The position numbers were made by a program, and so were the translations under genes. A stretch of DNA of 64,000 bases from positions 25,621,566 to 25,685,565 of the forward strand of contig OX336340.1 in NCBI GenBank assembly GCA_946902875.1, given 5' to 3'. This DNA is from Nematopogon swammerdamellus (lineage: Eukaryota; Arthropoda; Insecta; Lepidoptera; Adelidae). The notes under the pieces were generated by a model. That model searched no databases. It was not told where the DNA came from and saw only the letters and a program-made list of their open reading frames with translations. Each line of letters opens with the position of its first letter. The first letter of the stretch is position 1. Shown piece after piece: positions 54,713 through 64,000 of the stretch.

Positions 54713-55765
54713 ACCTTTGTCATTAAATAACATCATAATTAATATTAAACGTTTCCGTCAACCTTCCTTACATAATTTTAGCTGTGTGCGTTTAACCAAG
54801 ACCGGGGTCGCGGCCGCGAACTTCAGTTGTGAACGAGCTACTTGGACTAACGAAGAACAATTATTCTTCTGAGCAAATATGATTAATATTACCAGCCCTC
54901 TGCAATCGTAATGCCAGCGTTCCTTAAAAGCCGGATCCTTTTCCAGGTTATAAATTGTTGTCTTCCTTGCTGATATAAAGTCGCGCGACATCTCCTTTAC
55001 CGTGTCGTGTCACTCTAGAGATATCAAACTCCTCCACAGAAATATAATAAGCAGCAGACTACTATAGGAATGAGTACCGCGGATGGATCGCACAATGGCA
55101 TTTTATCTAGCGATAGTATCGCTACTCGAGATCGCGCCTTCAGATATCCTCACGCTTCACGCGCCGTCATTTTATAGAGAATAAAGTTGTATGCAATTCT
55201 ACCGGCCGGGTCCGACAGTAGTCAGTAGGCATAGCACGAATTACTTAGTTCCTATTGTCGTAAAGTCGTGTCGGCCGGTATTGTGTTAGCGTTATTATTA
55301 TAATGGCCGGTCGGTCGGTGCTCTTTCGTCGTCCGCGTTGTTGTACTTTTTGAATGAGAACTTATCAGTGGCACTTAATGGTTCGATGGTGGTGATGAGG
55401 AAGTGATTCGATTCTGATTCAGCTACGAGATCGTACTGTCTAGCACATTATGCTTATAATAATTCATATGAATACCAAGTAGAAATATTGCTCACGGTAT
55501 TATCGGCTATAATTAAACACTTACACGGACACGCTCGGATCATCCATTAGTCATTGACACCTACCGAGCAAGAGCTGGAGGAAGACGACCACCGATGACT
55601 GTTCTGTGTTGACACAGAACTTCTAAGAACCCAACGTATTATACGGCGAAAATATGAAATGGTCTTCCGGTGAGTCTGATCTTCCTGATCTTCCGACAGA
55701 CTATTGGGCACAGCCACCCCTTTTGGTTCTCAACATTATCGACCCGGCGGCGAAGCTGGTGACGC
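54713..55765. other. Unassigned DNA
   Basis: No gene or clear repeat is recognised. A 77-codon minus frame near 54758-54991 has no known motif. Confidence 0.35.
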
Positions 55766-55769
55766 ACTG

Positions 55770-55960
55770 ACGGTGGCGGACGGCGGGATTTCCTTCGAGC
55801 ACTCCCCATGGAATAAGCGATAGAACACACTTAGGGAGCCGACATTCATACGGAGTTGCAGTGGTTCTAGACCGCGGGACACTTCGGGGTCACCCACTAG
55901 TCGCACGGCTCGACGCTGGATCGAGTCTAGAGATGCAACTTGTTACCGTCAGTGTAAACT
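55770..55960 (-). pseudogene. LINE-C upstream C-terminal fragment
   Basis: GACGGCGGGATTTCCTTCGA, GCACTCCCCATGGAATAAGC, GATAGAACACACTTAGGGAG, CATACGGAGTTGCAGTGGTT. The minus strand gives G-S-L-S-V-F-Y-R-L-F-H-G-E-C-S-K-E, matching the start of the 10751 copy (LSVFYRLFHVKCSEEL). It extends farther upstream than the other copies but has lost the end. Confidence 0.55.
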
Positions 55961-56690
55961 TACACAGCATCCAAGTCGTACCTTTCCGCTGCCTCCGATG
56001 TCAGCTCATCCAGCGCGATGTAGGTACTCGACGTATGTAGCCGACGAGCCGGGTGTGGTGTCGTAGCATACGGTATACTCGCCTCAAGCTCGCGACTCAA
56101 GGCCTGTGGGAATGGTTTACCTATTTTTATTGTATGAAGATTCCTTACGTACCCTTAGGACGAGAGGGAGGAGGCGTGACAGTGCCGTGCTTAACACTAA
56201 GGATACTGCTTTATACACTCTACATATCTTAATTTCGAATATTCTTAAAGTTCTGTTTAATTTTATTAGAACATATTTCTCATCGTGCTCTCTTTATCGG
56301 GCTTTGCATCTGCACAATTAAAAAATATTCCATTACTTATAAGTGCCACCACGGAACAAGTCAGTGTACGTGAGGAGGCACACCGCATATCTAATAAACA
56401 ACATTAGAGGCGTGTGGAGGCGTGTGGTGTAGTTGATATGGCTGTTGAGTTATTGTCGGAGGTGCTATGTGTGTGTTTTCTTGCTGCGTGTGCTAATGCC
56501 TTCCGTCTTTCATTTATGTCATGTTCCTGCTCTACAGCAATGCGTGACATGCGTGTATTTTGTGCATAACCAGTTTTGATTCTTCAAGATTTTATCGATG
56601 CATAGGTATTTAACATTTTAATAAAGCTTTTAATCTGTTTAGGACTACCTTGACTAACGGCCGATTTCACTAACTTCGGCTAAAACGTCG

Positions 56691-56721
56691 CTCCTGTCAA
56701 GTGTATTACACTTGACAGGAG
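56691..56721. repeat. 15-bp perfect hairpin, one-base loop
   Basis: CTCCTGTCAAGTGTA-T-TACACTTGACAGGAG. GTCGCT before and AGCGAC (56731-56736) after extend the pairing with a bulge, and GGCCGATTTCACTAACTTCG lies just upstream. Confidence 0.75.
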
Positions 56722-57540
56722 TTAACGACAGCGACTTTCCTACGACACGCCCTTGCTGTGTGTGTGTACTGATAGGCTTCGGCGGAGAGTTGAGGAAGTA
56801 AGCGGGGGGTGAATTCAGTCCTGCCAACCTAATGACTTTGACAGCTCGAAGTGCACAGTTATAAAAATTGGGTTATAACTCCACGTGCGCTGGCTGGGTC
56901 TGGGTCGCGGTCACTCCGTGGTGCACTGATGCAAGGCCACTTAGATGGCTCATGCCCCCAGTTGGCTGCGACGTACCCAGTTATCTTAAACAAATCTCTC
57001 TCTGTACTATCTCCTACCTGGTAAGTCCTCAGGACTGAGTACTCAGGCAGGTGGTGCCTCCATTGATACCGGCGGCTTTACCCCCCGCGCCGCGCCGCGC
57101 CGCCTCCACACAGAACATAATTGAAAGAAATTGAATAGACACTCTCTCCTTTAAATAATAAAGATGTGAAAGAATATTAGCTTTAAATGAAAAGCTCTAT
57201 GCGGTGCTAATGAAGTGAGAGGATTGGAGCTGGCGGCGCCGGGGCGTTGTCGGCGTCGGAAGACCACTTTCACAGCCTCTTCATTCCGTCCGGTGTATTA
57301 TGTTGTGGGTTTATGAATCATAATTTATAAGGTATTATAAGATCACAAGGTAAGTGCGACACGCTCATTGAGACGGTCTGGTTCTAATTCAGTTCTGTCT
57401 CTAAAGTTAATTTATCAGTGGCTGCTCATAGTGGCAGCTCGACTCGGATTACTTACTAATTTGATGTGCGGAGAAGTGAGAGCGACAAGGCACTGTTTTG
57501 CAATATATAGCGATGCAATATATTTGTTTTCTTTCATTCC

Positions 57541-57838
57541 CATCATCATCGGCCCGCATCAGTTCACTGCTGGACATAGGACTCTCCCAAGCCAGGTCGT
57601 ATGCGGGAGTTCCTGATAGGTACTCATTCACGGCCCTCTTGAAGGACCCGAGACTGTACTTGGGGGAATATATAAGTATAGGTAGGGGGTCATTCCAGAG
57701 TTTACCGGTTCTGTAGAGGAAAGCTCTGCAGAACCGATTGGAACGCATGCTTACCGCGCATGCGTTCCAATCCGTTCTGCAGAGCTTGTAGGGATGCGAT
57801 CCCTGTCCGGTGCGCGTGGTGCGGAGGTGGAAAAGTAA
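57541..57838 (-). pseudogene. Chimeric LINE fragment with snap-back
   Basis: An RTE-like tail (CATCATCATCGGCCCGCATC, AGTTCACTGCTGGACATAGG, CTCTCCCAAG; 57541-57591) is joined to LINE-C (GGTCGTATGCGGGAGTTCCT onward). The minus strand shows RSNRFCRAFLYRTGKLWNDP and YSLGSFKRAVNEYLSG. At 57722-57788 the sequence folds back: 30-bp arms with one mismatch around TTACCGC. It then resumes LINE-C sequence (GGGATGCGATCCCTGTCCGG, GTGCGCGTGGTGCGG). Confidence 0.7.
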
Positions 57839-57960
57839 CCCTTTGCTCCTTCAGCAACGAGTTAAGAACTGCTTACAGTCCACGGATGGAGGAAGCCTGA
57901 ATTCGAGTCTACTACACTATATTATTTATTTTTATTATACTATTAGTAATGGTTTTTTGT

Positions 57961-59935
57961 GTTATGTATGATTGTCGCGGGCGCGGCGTCGCCGGAGCGG
58001 GCGCGGCGGCGCCAGCAGGCGCGCGCTCGTGCGTACTCGTTAGAAAGCGAAACCAGTAGTTCACGAGTCACCGAGTCATAATGCCCATAATAGTTCACCT
58101 TAACCTTACCCAGCGACCGCCGCCGCCGCCGCCGCCGCGACCGCACCACCTGCTCACTTCTGTGTTATGTATGATTGTCGCGGGCGCGGGGTCGCCGGAG
58201 CGGGCGCGGCGGCGCCAGCAGGCGCGCGCTCGTGCGTACTCGTTAGAAAGCGAAACCAGTAGTTCACGAGTCACCGAGTCATAATGCCCATAATAGTTCA
58301 CCTTAACCTTACCCAGCGACCGCCGCCGCCGCCGCCGCCGCGACCGCACCACCTGCTCACTTCTGTGTTATGTATGATTGTCGCGGGCGCGGCGTCGCCG
58401 GAGCGGGCGCGGCGGCGCCAGCAGGCGCGCGCTCGTGCGTACTCGTTAGAAAGCGAAAGCAGTAGTTGACGAGTCACCGAGTCATAATGCCCATAATAGT
58501 TCACCTTAACCTTACCCAGCGACCGCCGCCGCCGCCGCCGCCGCGACCGCACCACCTGCTCACTTCTGCTGCACACACAATTACACAATTACAGTTATGT
58601 ATGATTGTCGCGGGCGCGGGGTCGCCGGAGCGGGCGCGGCGTCGCCAGCAGGCGCGCGCTCGTGCGTACTCGTTAGAAAGCGAAACCAGTAGTTCACGAG
58701 TCACCGAGTCATAATGCCCATAATAGTTCACCTTAACCTTACCCAGCGATCGCCGCCGCCGCCGCCGCCGCGACCGCACCACCTGCTCACTTCTGTGTTA
58801 TGTATGATTGTCGCGGGCGCGGCGTCGCCGGAGCGGGCGCGGCGGCGCCAGCAGGCGCGCGCTCGTGCGTACTCGTTAGAAAGCGAAACCAGTAGTTCAC
58901 GAGTCACCGAGTCATAATGCCCATAATAGTTCACCTTAACCTTACCCAGCGACCGCCGCCGCCGCCGCCGCCGCGACCGCACCACCTGCTCACTTCTGCT
59001 GCACACACAATTACACAATTACAGTTATGTATGATTGTCGCGGGCGCGGGGTCGCCGGAGCGGGCGCGGCGGCGCCAGCAGGCGCGCGCTCGTGCGTACT
59101 CGTTAGAAAGCGAAACCAGTAGTTCACGAGTCACCGAGTCATAATGCCCATAATAGTTCACCTTAACCTTACCCAGCGACCGCCGCCGCCGCCGCCGCCG
59201 CGACCGCACCACCTGCTCACTTCTGCTGCACACACAATTACACAATTACAGTTATGTATGATTGTCGCGGGCGCGGCGTCGCCGGAGCGGGCGCGGCGGC
59301 GCCAGCAGGCGCGCGCTCGTGCGTACTCGTTAGAAAGCGAAACCAGTAGTTCACGAGTCACCGAGTCATAATGCCCATAATAGTTCACCTTAACCTTACC
59401 CAGCGACCGCCGCCGCCGCCGCCGCCGCCGCGACCGCACCACCTGCTCACTTCTGCTGCACACACAATTACACAATTACAGTTATGTATGATTGTCGCGG
59501 GCGCGGGGTCGCCGGAGCGGGCGCGGCGGCGCCAGCAGGCGCGCGCTCGTGCGTACTCGTTAGAAAGCGAAACCAGTAGTTCACGAGTCACCGAGTCATA
59601 ATGCCCATAATAGTTCACCTTAACCTTACCCAGCGACCGCCGCCGCCGCCGCCGCCGCGACCGCACCACCTGCTCACTTCTGCTGCACACACAATTACAC
59701 AATTACAGTTATGTATGATTGTCGCGGGCGCGGGGTCGCCGGAGCGGGCGCGGCGGCGCCAGCAGGCGCGCGCTCGTGCGTACTCGTTAGAAAGCGAAAC
59801 CAGTAGTTCACGAGTCACCGAGTCATAATGCCCATAATAGTTCACCTTAACCTTACCCAGCGACCGCCGCCGCCGCCGCCGCCGCGACCGCACCACCGCA
59901 CTCACTTCTGCTGCACACACAATTACACAATTACG
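57961..59935. repeat. GC-rich satellite, 9 copies of a 203/227-bp unit
   Basis: Each unit runs from TTATGTATGATTGTCGCGGG through GGCGCCAGCAGGCGCGCGCT, GTACTCGTTAGAAAGCGAAA, CACGAGTCACCGAGTCATAA, TTCACCTTAACCTTACCCAG, a (CCG)n tract and ACCGCACCACCTGCTCACTT. The marker ATAATGCCCATAATAG recurs at 58079, 58282, 58485, 58712, 58915, 59142, 59369, 59599 and 59826: periods 203, 203, 227, 203, 227, 227, 230, 227. The longer class has CTGCACACACAATTACACAA inserted. Frames on both strands (PIIVHLNLTQRP; RRRRRSLGKVKVNYYGHYDS) are by-products of the repeat. Confidence 0.9.
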
Positions 59936-60063
59936 GAGAAAGTAAAAAAAAACAACATTGTTTCATACCATCGTCGACGGAATGAAAGAAATTCGTTGTA
60001 AATTTTGTGCAATTAGTTTCCAGACAACCGAAAACAATTATGTTGTTTTATGAAAATCAGCAG

Positions 60064-60262
60064 TAGGTACCACCGCACTGAATGAAACGTCGTCGGTTGA
60101 AACGGCTATGTAAATAGTCCGTGTTCTCCGTCCAGTTCAGTGTAGCCGACATGAAATGAAGGGAAGCACTGACATGGCACCTAGTTCATCCGGGGTTATG
60201 GGCTGACATCACGGATGTTGTACGTGATGTAGGCAACTGTGTCAGTTTACATAAAAAAAAGG
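60064..60262 (+). repeat. SINE-A body and tail
   Basis: GTAGGTACCACCGCACTGAA, CGTCGGTTGAAACGGCTATG, GTCCGTGTTCTCCGTCCAG, GACATGGCACCTAGTTCATC, GGTTATGGGCTGACATCACG, CAACTGTGTCAGTTTACATA then A-run. Truncated in the central module. Confidence 0.75.
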
Positions 60263-60461
60263 TACCTGTGCCGAGGGTCCAAAGAAGCTCGACACAGCCA
60301 AGTCCACTTCACCTCACTTAGTCATGATAATTATATTACATTTTGTAGGAAGCCCCATCAGATTTCAGTGTGTCGTTTGTCAACGGTTGGACGGCTACCA
60401 ATCGAAGTCTGACCGCGCCCTCGTAGAAATTATAATTAGATGAGAGCAAAGCAGCAGACAG

Positions 60462-60765
60462 ATTTTTTTTTTTTTTTTATTTTTTTTATGTTATCCGGTA
60501 TGGGTGGCTGAGTCGGAGGGGCCAAAGCGCATGCTCCGACCAGCCAATATCACCTCCGAGAAGGTAGGTGCCATACCGGAGACTTCCCTGGATTGTTGGC
60601 TATACTGTACTACAGGAGAACACAGCCGAGGCTGCTATGCGACCATTTTACATCCAGTACGGTGGTACCAACCCAGTCGGCTATAATTTGAGCCTACCAC
60701 CTAGTAAGGGGCAAAGGAAGGGACCTACAGTTTTACAGGTTCCGAACGGTGAAGCAACATGACGG
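60462..60765 (-). repeat. Family G, most complete copy
   Basis: The plus-strand T-run (60462-60486) is the complement of its poly(A). Then TTATCCGGTATGGGTGGCTG, GGGGCCAAAGCGCATGCTCC, CACCTCCGAGAAGGTAGGTG, GAGGCTGCTATGCGACC, the shared module TACGGTGGTACCAACCC and AGCCTACCACCTAGTAAGGG, GGGACCTACAGTTTTACAGG, and the outer end TTCCGAACGGTGAAGCAACA. About 300 bp. No tRNA/5S head as in SINE-A; the promoter is not identified. Confidence 0.7.
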
Positions 60766-60947
60766 GACCCTGGGCTGCACCACGTGAACCTGTTCACTTG
60801 ACTGGTTTTTGTTTTAATGGATACGCGAGACACTGGTGCCGTCAGCGTGGATTGTTATGCAGAACGACGACGTTCAAAAGCTTTCGGTTTCGAATGGGGG
60901 CTGCGAATGTCGTGTCGGCGTGACAGGCGACTTTTTATTACGTTTTA

Positions 60948-61486
60948 AATCATACCTACCTTGCTCATACACTGCCCTAAGTCACATGCATACCTACCTT
61001 GCTCATACACTGCCCTAAGTCACATGCATACCTACCTTGCTCATACACTGCCCTAAGTCACATGCATACCTACCTTGCTCATACACTGCCCTAAGTCACA
61101 TGCATACCTACCTTGCTCATACACTGCCCTAAGTCACATGCATACCTACCTTGCTCATACACTGCCCTAAGTCACATGCATACCTACCTTGCTCATACAC
61201 TGCCCTAAGTCACATGCATACCTACCTTGCTCATACACTGCCCTAAGTCACATGCATACCTATCTTGCTCATACACTGCCCTAAGTCACATGCATACCTA
61301 CCTTGCTCATACACTGCCCTAAGTCACATGCATACCTACCTTGCTCATACACTGCCCTAAGTCACATGCATACCTACCTTGCTCATACACTGCCCTAAGT
61401 CACATGCATACCTACCTTGCTCATACACTGCCCTAAGTCACATGCATACCTACCTTGCTCATACACTGCCCTAAGTCACATGCATA
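60948..61486. repeat. 38-bp minisatellite, 14 near-identical copies
   Basis: The unit is CCTACCTTGCTCATACACTG plus CCCTAAGTCACATGCATA. Phase point TTGCTCATAC at 60961, 60999 and every 38 bases to the end. The only difference I saw is CCTATC for CCTACC at about 61259. Such homogeneity means recent expansion or conversion. Confidence 0.95.
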
Positions 61487-61739
61487 TGAATGGTGAATGT
61501 GATTGAGTCGTTCTCAACTGATAAGCGATTATAAAATTGCTGCGGCGCGTCGCGGGTCGCTTCGTCGGTTTTTCCGCATTATTAGTTTAGAATTATTTAA
61601 TAATACATAACTGCCTCGAATAGCTGTTGTAATCTTCGGGAAATATGTGTATCCTCCGACAAATAAGCAGATGTGCTCGTAAAGGCGATCTAATATGGAG
61701 TTAGGTACTTATTATCAATTATATTAATCGTATTTTCTC

Positions 61740-61960
61740 GGCTTTGACGAGGAGATAGCGTGCGGAGCGAGGTCGCCCGGTTCAGCCCACGCGGGCTCGA
61801 GCACTTTCTGGACTTTCTCCGGGCGAAAGGGAAAGCCCGCGCACGTCGCGCGTCGTGCTGCCGAGATCAAGGACGACAGCGCCCGCCCGCCCGGCTCTCT
61901 AATGCAGCTGGCAGCCGCCTCCGCCGCCGCCGCCGCTGCCGGCTGCACTCACACTGCGCA
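61740..61960. other. CpG-rich patch
   Basis: GCGCCCGCCCGCCCGGC and CTCCGCCGCCGCCGCCGCTG in AT-rich surroundings. Opposed frames (61724-61948 minus, 61760-62035 plus) are probably composition-driven. No gene can be supported. Confidence 0.35.
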
Positions 61961-62417
61961 CTGCACACACAGATATATCTGTCCACACTCCACACATGCA
62001 TACATTTTATTTTATTATATTTATGTGAGAATTAATGATAAATACTTTGTTTTACTTTACTTATATTTATGTACTATGCATCTACTTAGATTTATAATAA
62101 TTTTTATTGTGCAGATGCCGAAAATAATAATAAATAGAACATTTTCGTCCCTGTCAAAGATGTGAGCAGCATCTATGAAAAATCACAAAATTTGACAGCA
62201 GGTACGCCGTACATACACTACCTACACAAGGTGTAGCCACGCATCAGGTCCAATTTACAATTTGATACGCTCTCAAAAATTTAAAACAACGGAAATTAGA
62301 GGTGAAAAAAATGTTATTTCAGGAGAATCGGACGGCGCGAGATTCTATGAATAAATTTGAGCCGGGATTCGGATATAATATGATATAATAGCTGATTAAT
62401 AAATAAAGTCGATAATA

Positions 62418-62530
62418 CATGCTCCGATCAGCCAAATATCACCTCTGAGACTTCCCCTTGGATTGCTGGCTATAGGTATTGGACTATAGAGGAGAACGGA
62501 GCCGAGGCTGTGGCCATCGGTGGATAAATC
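62418..62530 (-). repeat. Family G fragment
   Basis: CATGCTCCGATCAGCCAAAT, ATCACCTCTGAGACTTCCCC, TTGGATTGCTGGCTATAG, GGAGAACGGAGCCGAGGCTG: internal part without the 3' end. Confidence 0.55.
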
Positions 62531-62876
62531 TACAACAAGTTTAACAGATGCACACTTCATTCTAAAAAGTATTTTAACCCAAAGAGTGTCACGGAGTTAT
62601 TTTTGGATACTAACATCGCTATAAAGATCATTTAAGGCACACCTACATCTACCGGCCGTAAAAGGAATACGTTGAAGGTACACCAGTCGGGTTCAGGAGG
62701 CCAATTCAGAAGAAGAAAAGTCGAGCATCGAGTATGTGTTACGAGTAAAATTAATGCATTGCCATTCCGTAACGAAATGTACATAAATCAATCAATATTT
62801 TAGATCGGTCATTTAAAAATATAGGTATCATTTTGTCCATGTAAATTGAACGAGGATAGCACAATAATTTCTCAAC

Positions 62877-63085
62877 ATGTTCAAATGTCGTATTAATAGG
62901 CTAGCTAGAGTCAAGACAGCCCATCACCATCAACAGTTCGCAAATCTGTTTGAAGGCACCTCAATGAGCAAGGTTTCGCGTGGATATAGGCGAATTTGGC
63001 TCTGTCGACTGCACCATTGGTCCCTCGCTCGACACAACCAAACAGGCATGGGCATATCTGAATCTGAATCTGCATCATGCTGGTT
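62877..63085 (+). pseudogene. Second copy of the LINE found at 6696
   Basis: The start encodes MFKCRINRLA (compare VFKRHINGLD at 6876), and then the 3' UTR blocks GCAAATCTG, AAGGTTTCGCG, GGCTCTGTCGACTGCACCAT, TGGTCCCTCGCTC align with 6930-7030 in the same order. The stop codon region has changed, so an 86-codon frame now runs on through the former UTR; I do not treat it as a gene. Confidence 0.6.
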
Positions 63086-63628
63086 TCAATTGAATAAATG
63101 TCGCTACGGGATCACAATGTTGCTCGAAATAACGTAAACGATGTCGACATGGCTGTAGTGAATACGCCCGCAGACTCGAGTGTTCAGCGGACGAATGTTG
63201 CTTCCGTCACAGCACGAGGACTTTGACCCTCCGGGCACAAACTGTTTTTGTTCTTTTTATTTTGTGAAGTGTGTTGACAAGATCTCGCGCAGATATGTAC
63301 GAGTAGCATGGTAAATACATCTTGTTTTACTATGTATGTAGTTTCTGCGCGAATCGTGAAGAAATTGTAAGCTGACTTGGGGAATGGTAGCATTTTAATC
63401 TATTTTCGGATTTTTAAATTGTTCTGTGTAGTTTTTGTATAAGTGTATAGTTTTTAATATTGAAGTGTATTCAATAGCATTCTTAAAATTTTGTAAGTGC
63501 GCAAATTTTAAGTTTTTGTTTGCTTTACTTGCATAAAATATATTTCTTTATTTGCAAAGTGAAGCAGAAACTGAGACGAAAAAGGGGACTTAAATAATAG
63601 AATACGGCTCAGAAATATAAATTTATCG
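63086..63628. other. Unassigned AT-rich DNA
   Basis: No gene or repeat is recognised. It lies downstream of the candidate 3' end of the minus-strand exon. Confidence 0.4.
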
Positions 63629-63634
63629 TTTATT
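63629..63634 (-). terminator. Polyadenylation signal AATAAA (minus strand)
   Basis: GAAATAAACG on the minus strand, about 97 bp after the stop codon of the candidate exon at 63731-63970. The position is suitable for a 3' UTR end. Confidence 0.4.
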
Positions 63635-63730
63635 TCATAAAACACAAATATACGATGTAAAAAGACAGGGTGTGAGTTATCAGAATCACTTGAGCATCGT
63701 AGGGGTGACGACCGAGCTAATCGATTAGAG

Positions 63731-63970
63731 CTATAATTCTGTCCGAGAACTTAGCTTCGGAAGGGGAGACGAAGGTCTTCGCAGGAAGGCCGACACGAAG
63801 TCTCCGACGCGTCGCTCGATCTCCACCCTCTTCACAAAGTTCTGCTTCGGAACAGCCGGACGAGGAGTAGGGCCCAGGTGGCTCGTACCGGCTATGCCGT
63901 CGCAGATGATGCAGGCGTCCTCGGACGGAGAACGTAGAACGGGGAAGTCTACTTGTAATCGTAGAAGGAT
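63731..63970 (-). CDS. Candidate terminal coding exon or retroelement 3' ORF end, partial
   Basis: Seen: a 79-codon frame without ATG, opened after TAG at 63971-63973 and closed by TAG at 63731-63733. Residues include SEDACIICDGIAGTSHLGP, then PRPAVPKQNFVKRVEIERRV and GDFVSAFLRRPSSPLPKL. Composition is balanced, the third positions are GC-rich, and a CxxC pair (Cys20, Cys23) is present; a polyadenylation signal follows. Inferred: this may be the last exon of a host gene entered by splicing just beyond 63950-63970, or the end of a retroelement ORF. I do not recognise the protein. The upstream in-frame stop means that, if it is real, it must be spliced or frameshifted. Confidence 0.35.
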   Translation of the reverse strand: MLLRLQVDFPVLRSPSEDACIICDGIAGTSHLGPTPRPAVPKQNFVKRVEIERRVGDFVSAFLRRPSSPLPKLSSRTEL

Positions 63971-64000
63971 CTACGTGCAGACGTAGGAGGATCTACGTGC
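63961..64000. repeat. Start of a 20-bp tandem repeat at the window edge
   Basis: GTAGAAGGATCTACGTGCAG is followed by ACGTAGGAGGATCTACGTGC: two copies of one unit, each partly self-complementary (ACGTAG...CTACGT). The array may continue past the window. Confidence 0.55.

Noticed and set aside
57943..59920. Long overlapping frames on both strands (60-105 codons, Arg-rich on the minus strand, Pro-rich on the plus)
   Set aside because: They repeat with the 203/227-bp satellite unit and exist on both strands at once because of the CCG tract; they are by-products of the array.
62877..63137. 86-codon plus-strand frame as a gene
   Set aside because: It begins in a LINE C-terminus and runs through the region matching the 3' UTR of the 6696 copy.

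Overview
This window looks like non-coding nuclear DNA from a lepidopteran (moth or butterfly). The evidence is an AT-rich background with short CpG-rich patches, many LINE and SINE 3' ends of types typical of Lepidoptera, GGCCCACTTGCACC-type MITEs, a short TTAGG run matching the insect telomere unit, and a decayed mariner. There is no operon, CRISPR array or other prokaryotic feature. I see no intact host protein-coding gene. Nearly all open frames of 60-150 codons are chance, repeat-encoded or retroelement frames. The best candidate for a real coding end is a 79-codon frame with no start codon on the minus strand at 63731-63970, followed by a polyadenylation signal.

The DNA is a mosaic of transposable elements, often nested. 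(1) SINE-A is about 390 bp; its head joins a tRNA-like A box to a 5S-rRNA-like segment, and its best copies are 38168-38557 and 40272-40655. (2) Family G is a poly(A) retroposon with a different end that shares a central module with SINE-A. (3) Family H has a conserved stem-loop and lies next to ACAT microsatellites. (4) LINE-C is a jockey-like non-LTR element present only as 5'-truncated C-termini. (5) An RTE-like LINE has a C-terminus ending in AYVQQW, and a further LINE has copies at 6696 and 62877. (6) DNA elements comprise a D,D34D mariner (45121-46398), MITEs with TAA/TTA or TA target duplications, and larger inverted-repeat elements (13737-15702, 51302-52008, 18868-19578, 7478-7966).

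Tandem and fold-back DNA is the other main theme. There is a 97-109 bp satellite (13024-13736), a 22-bp minisatellite (28277-28508), a GC-rich 203/227-bp satellite with partial dimeric order (57961-59935), a very homogeneous 38-bp minisatellite (60948-61486), and a 1.7-kb block of about 68-bp units in alternating orientation that forms nested inverted duplications (29838-31515).

Layout: 1-13 kb, scattered SINE/LINE ends and MITEs; 13-16 kb, satellite plus a long-TIR element; 16-29 kb, sparse repeats, hairpins and mostly unique AT-rich DNA; 29.5-31.5 kb, fold-back array; 32-44 kb, SINE-A, H and LINE-C copies with CpG-rich patches; 45-46.4 kb, mariner; 47-52 kb, dense nested repeats and an inverted-repeat element; 53.6-54.5 kb, GC-rich polyadenylated-looking unit; 57.5-61.5 kb, satellites; 63.7-64 kb, candidate terminal exon. 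The genes do not act together as a pathway. The most interesting biology is the modular build of the SINE families and the repeated formation of inverted duplications.
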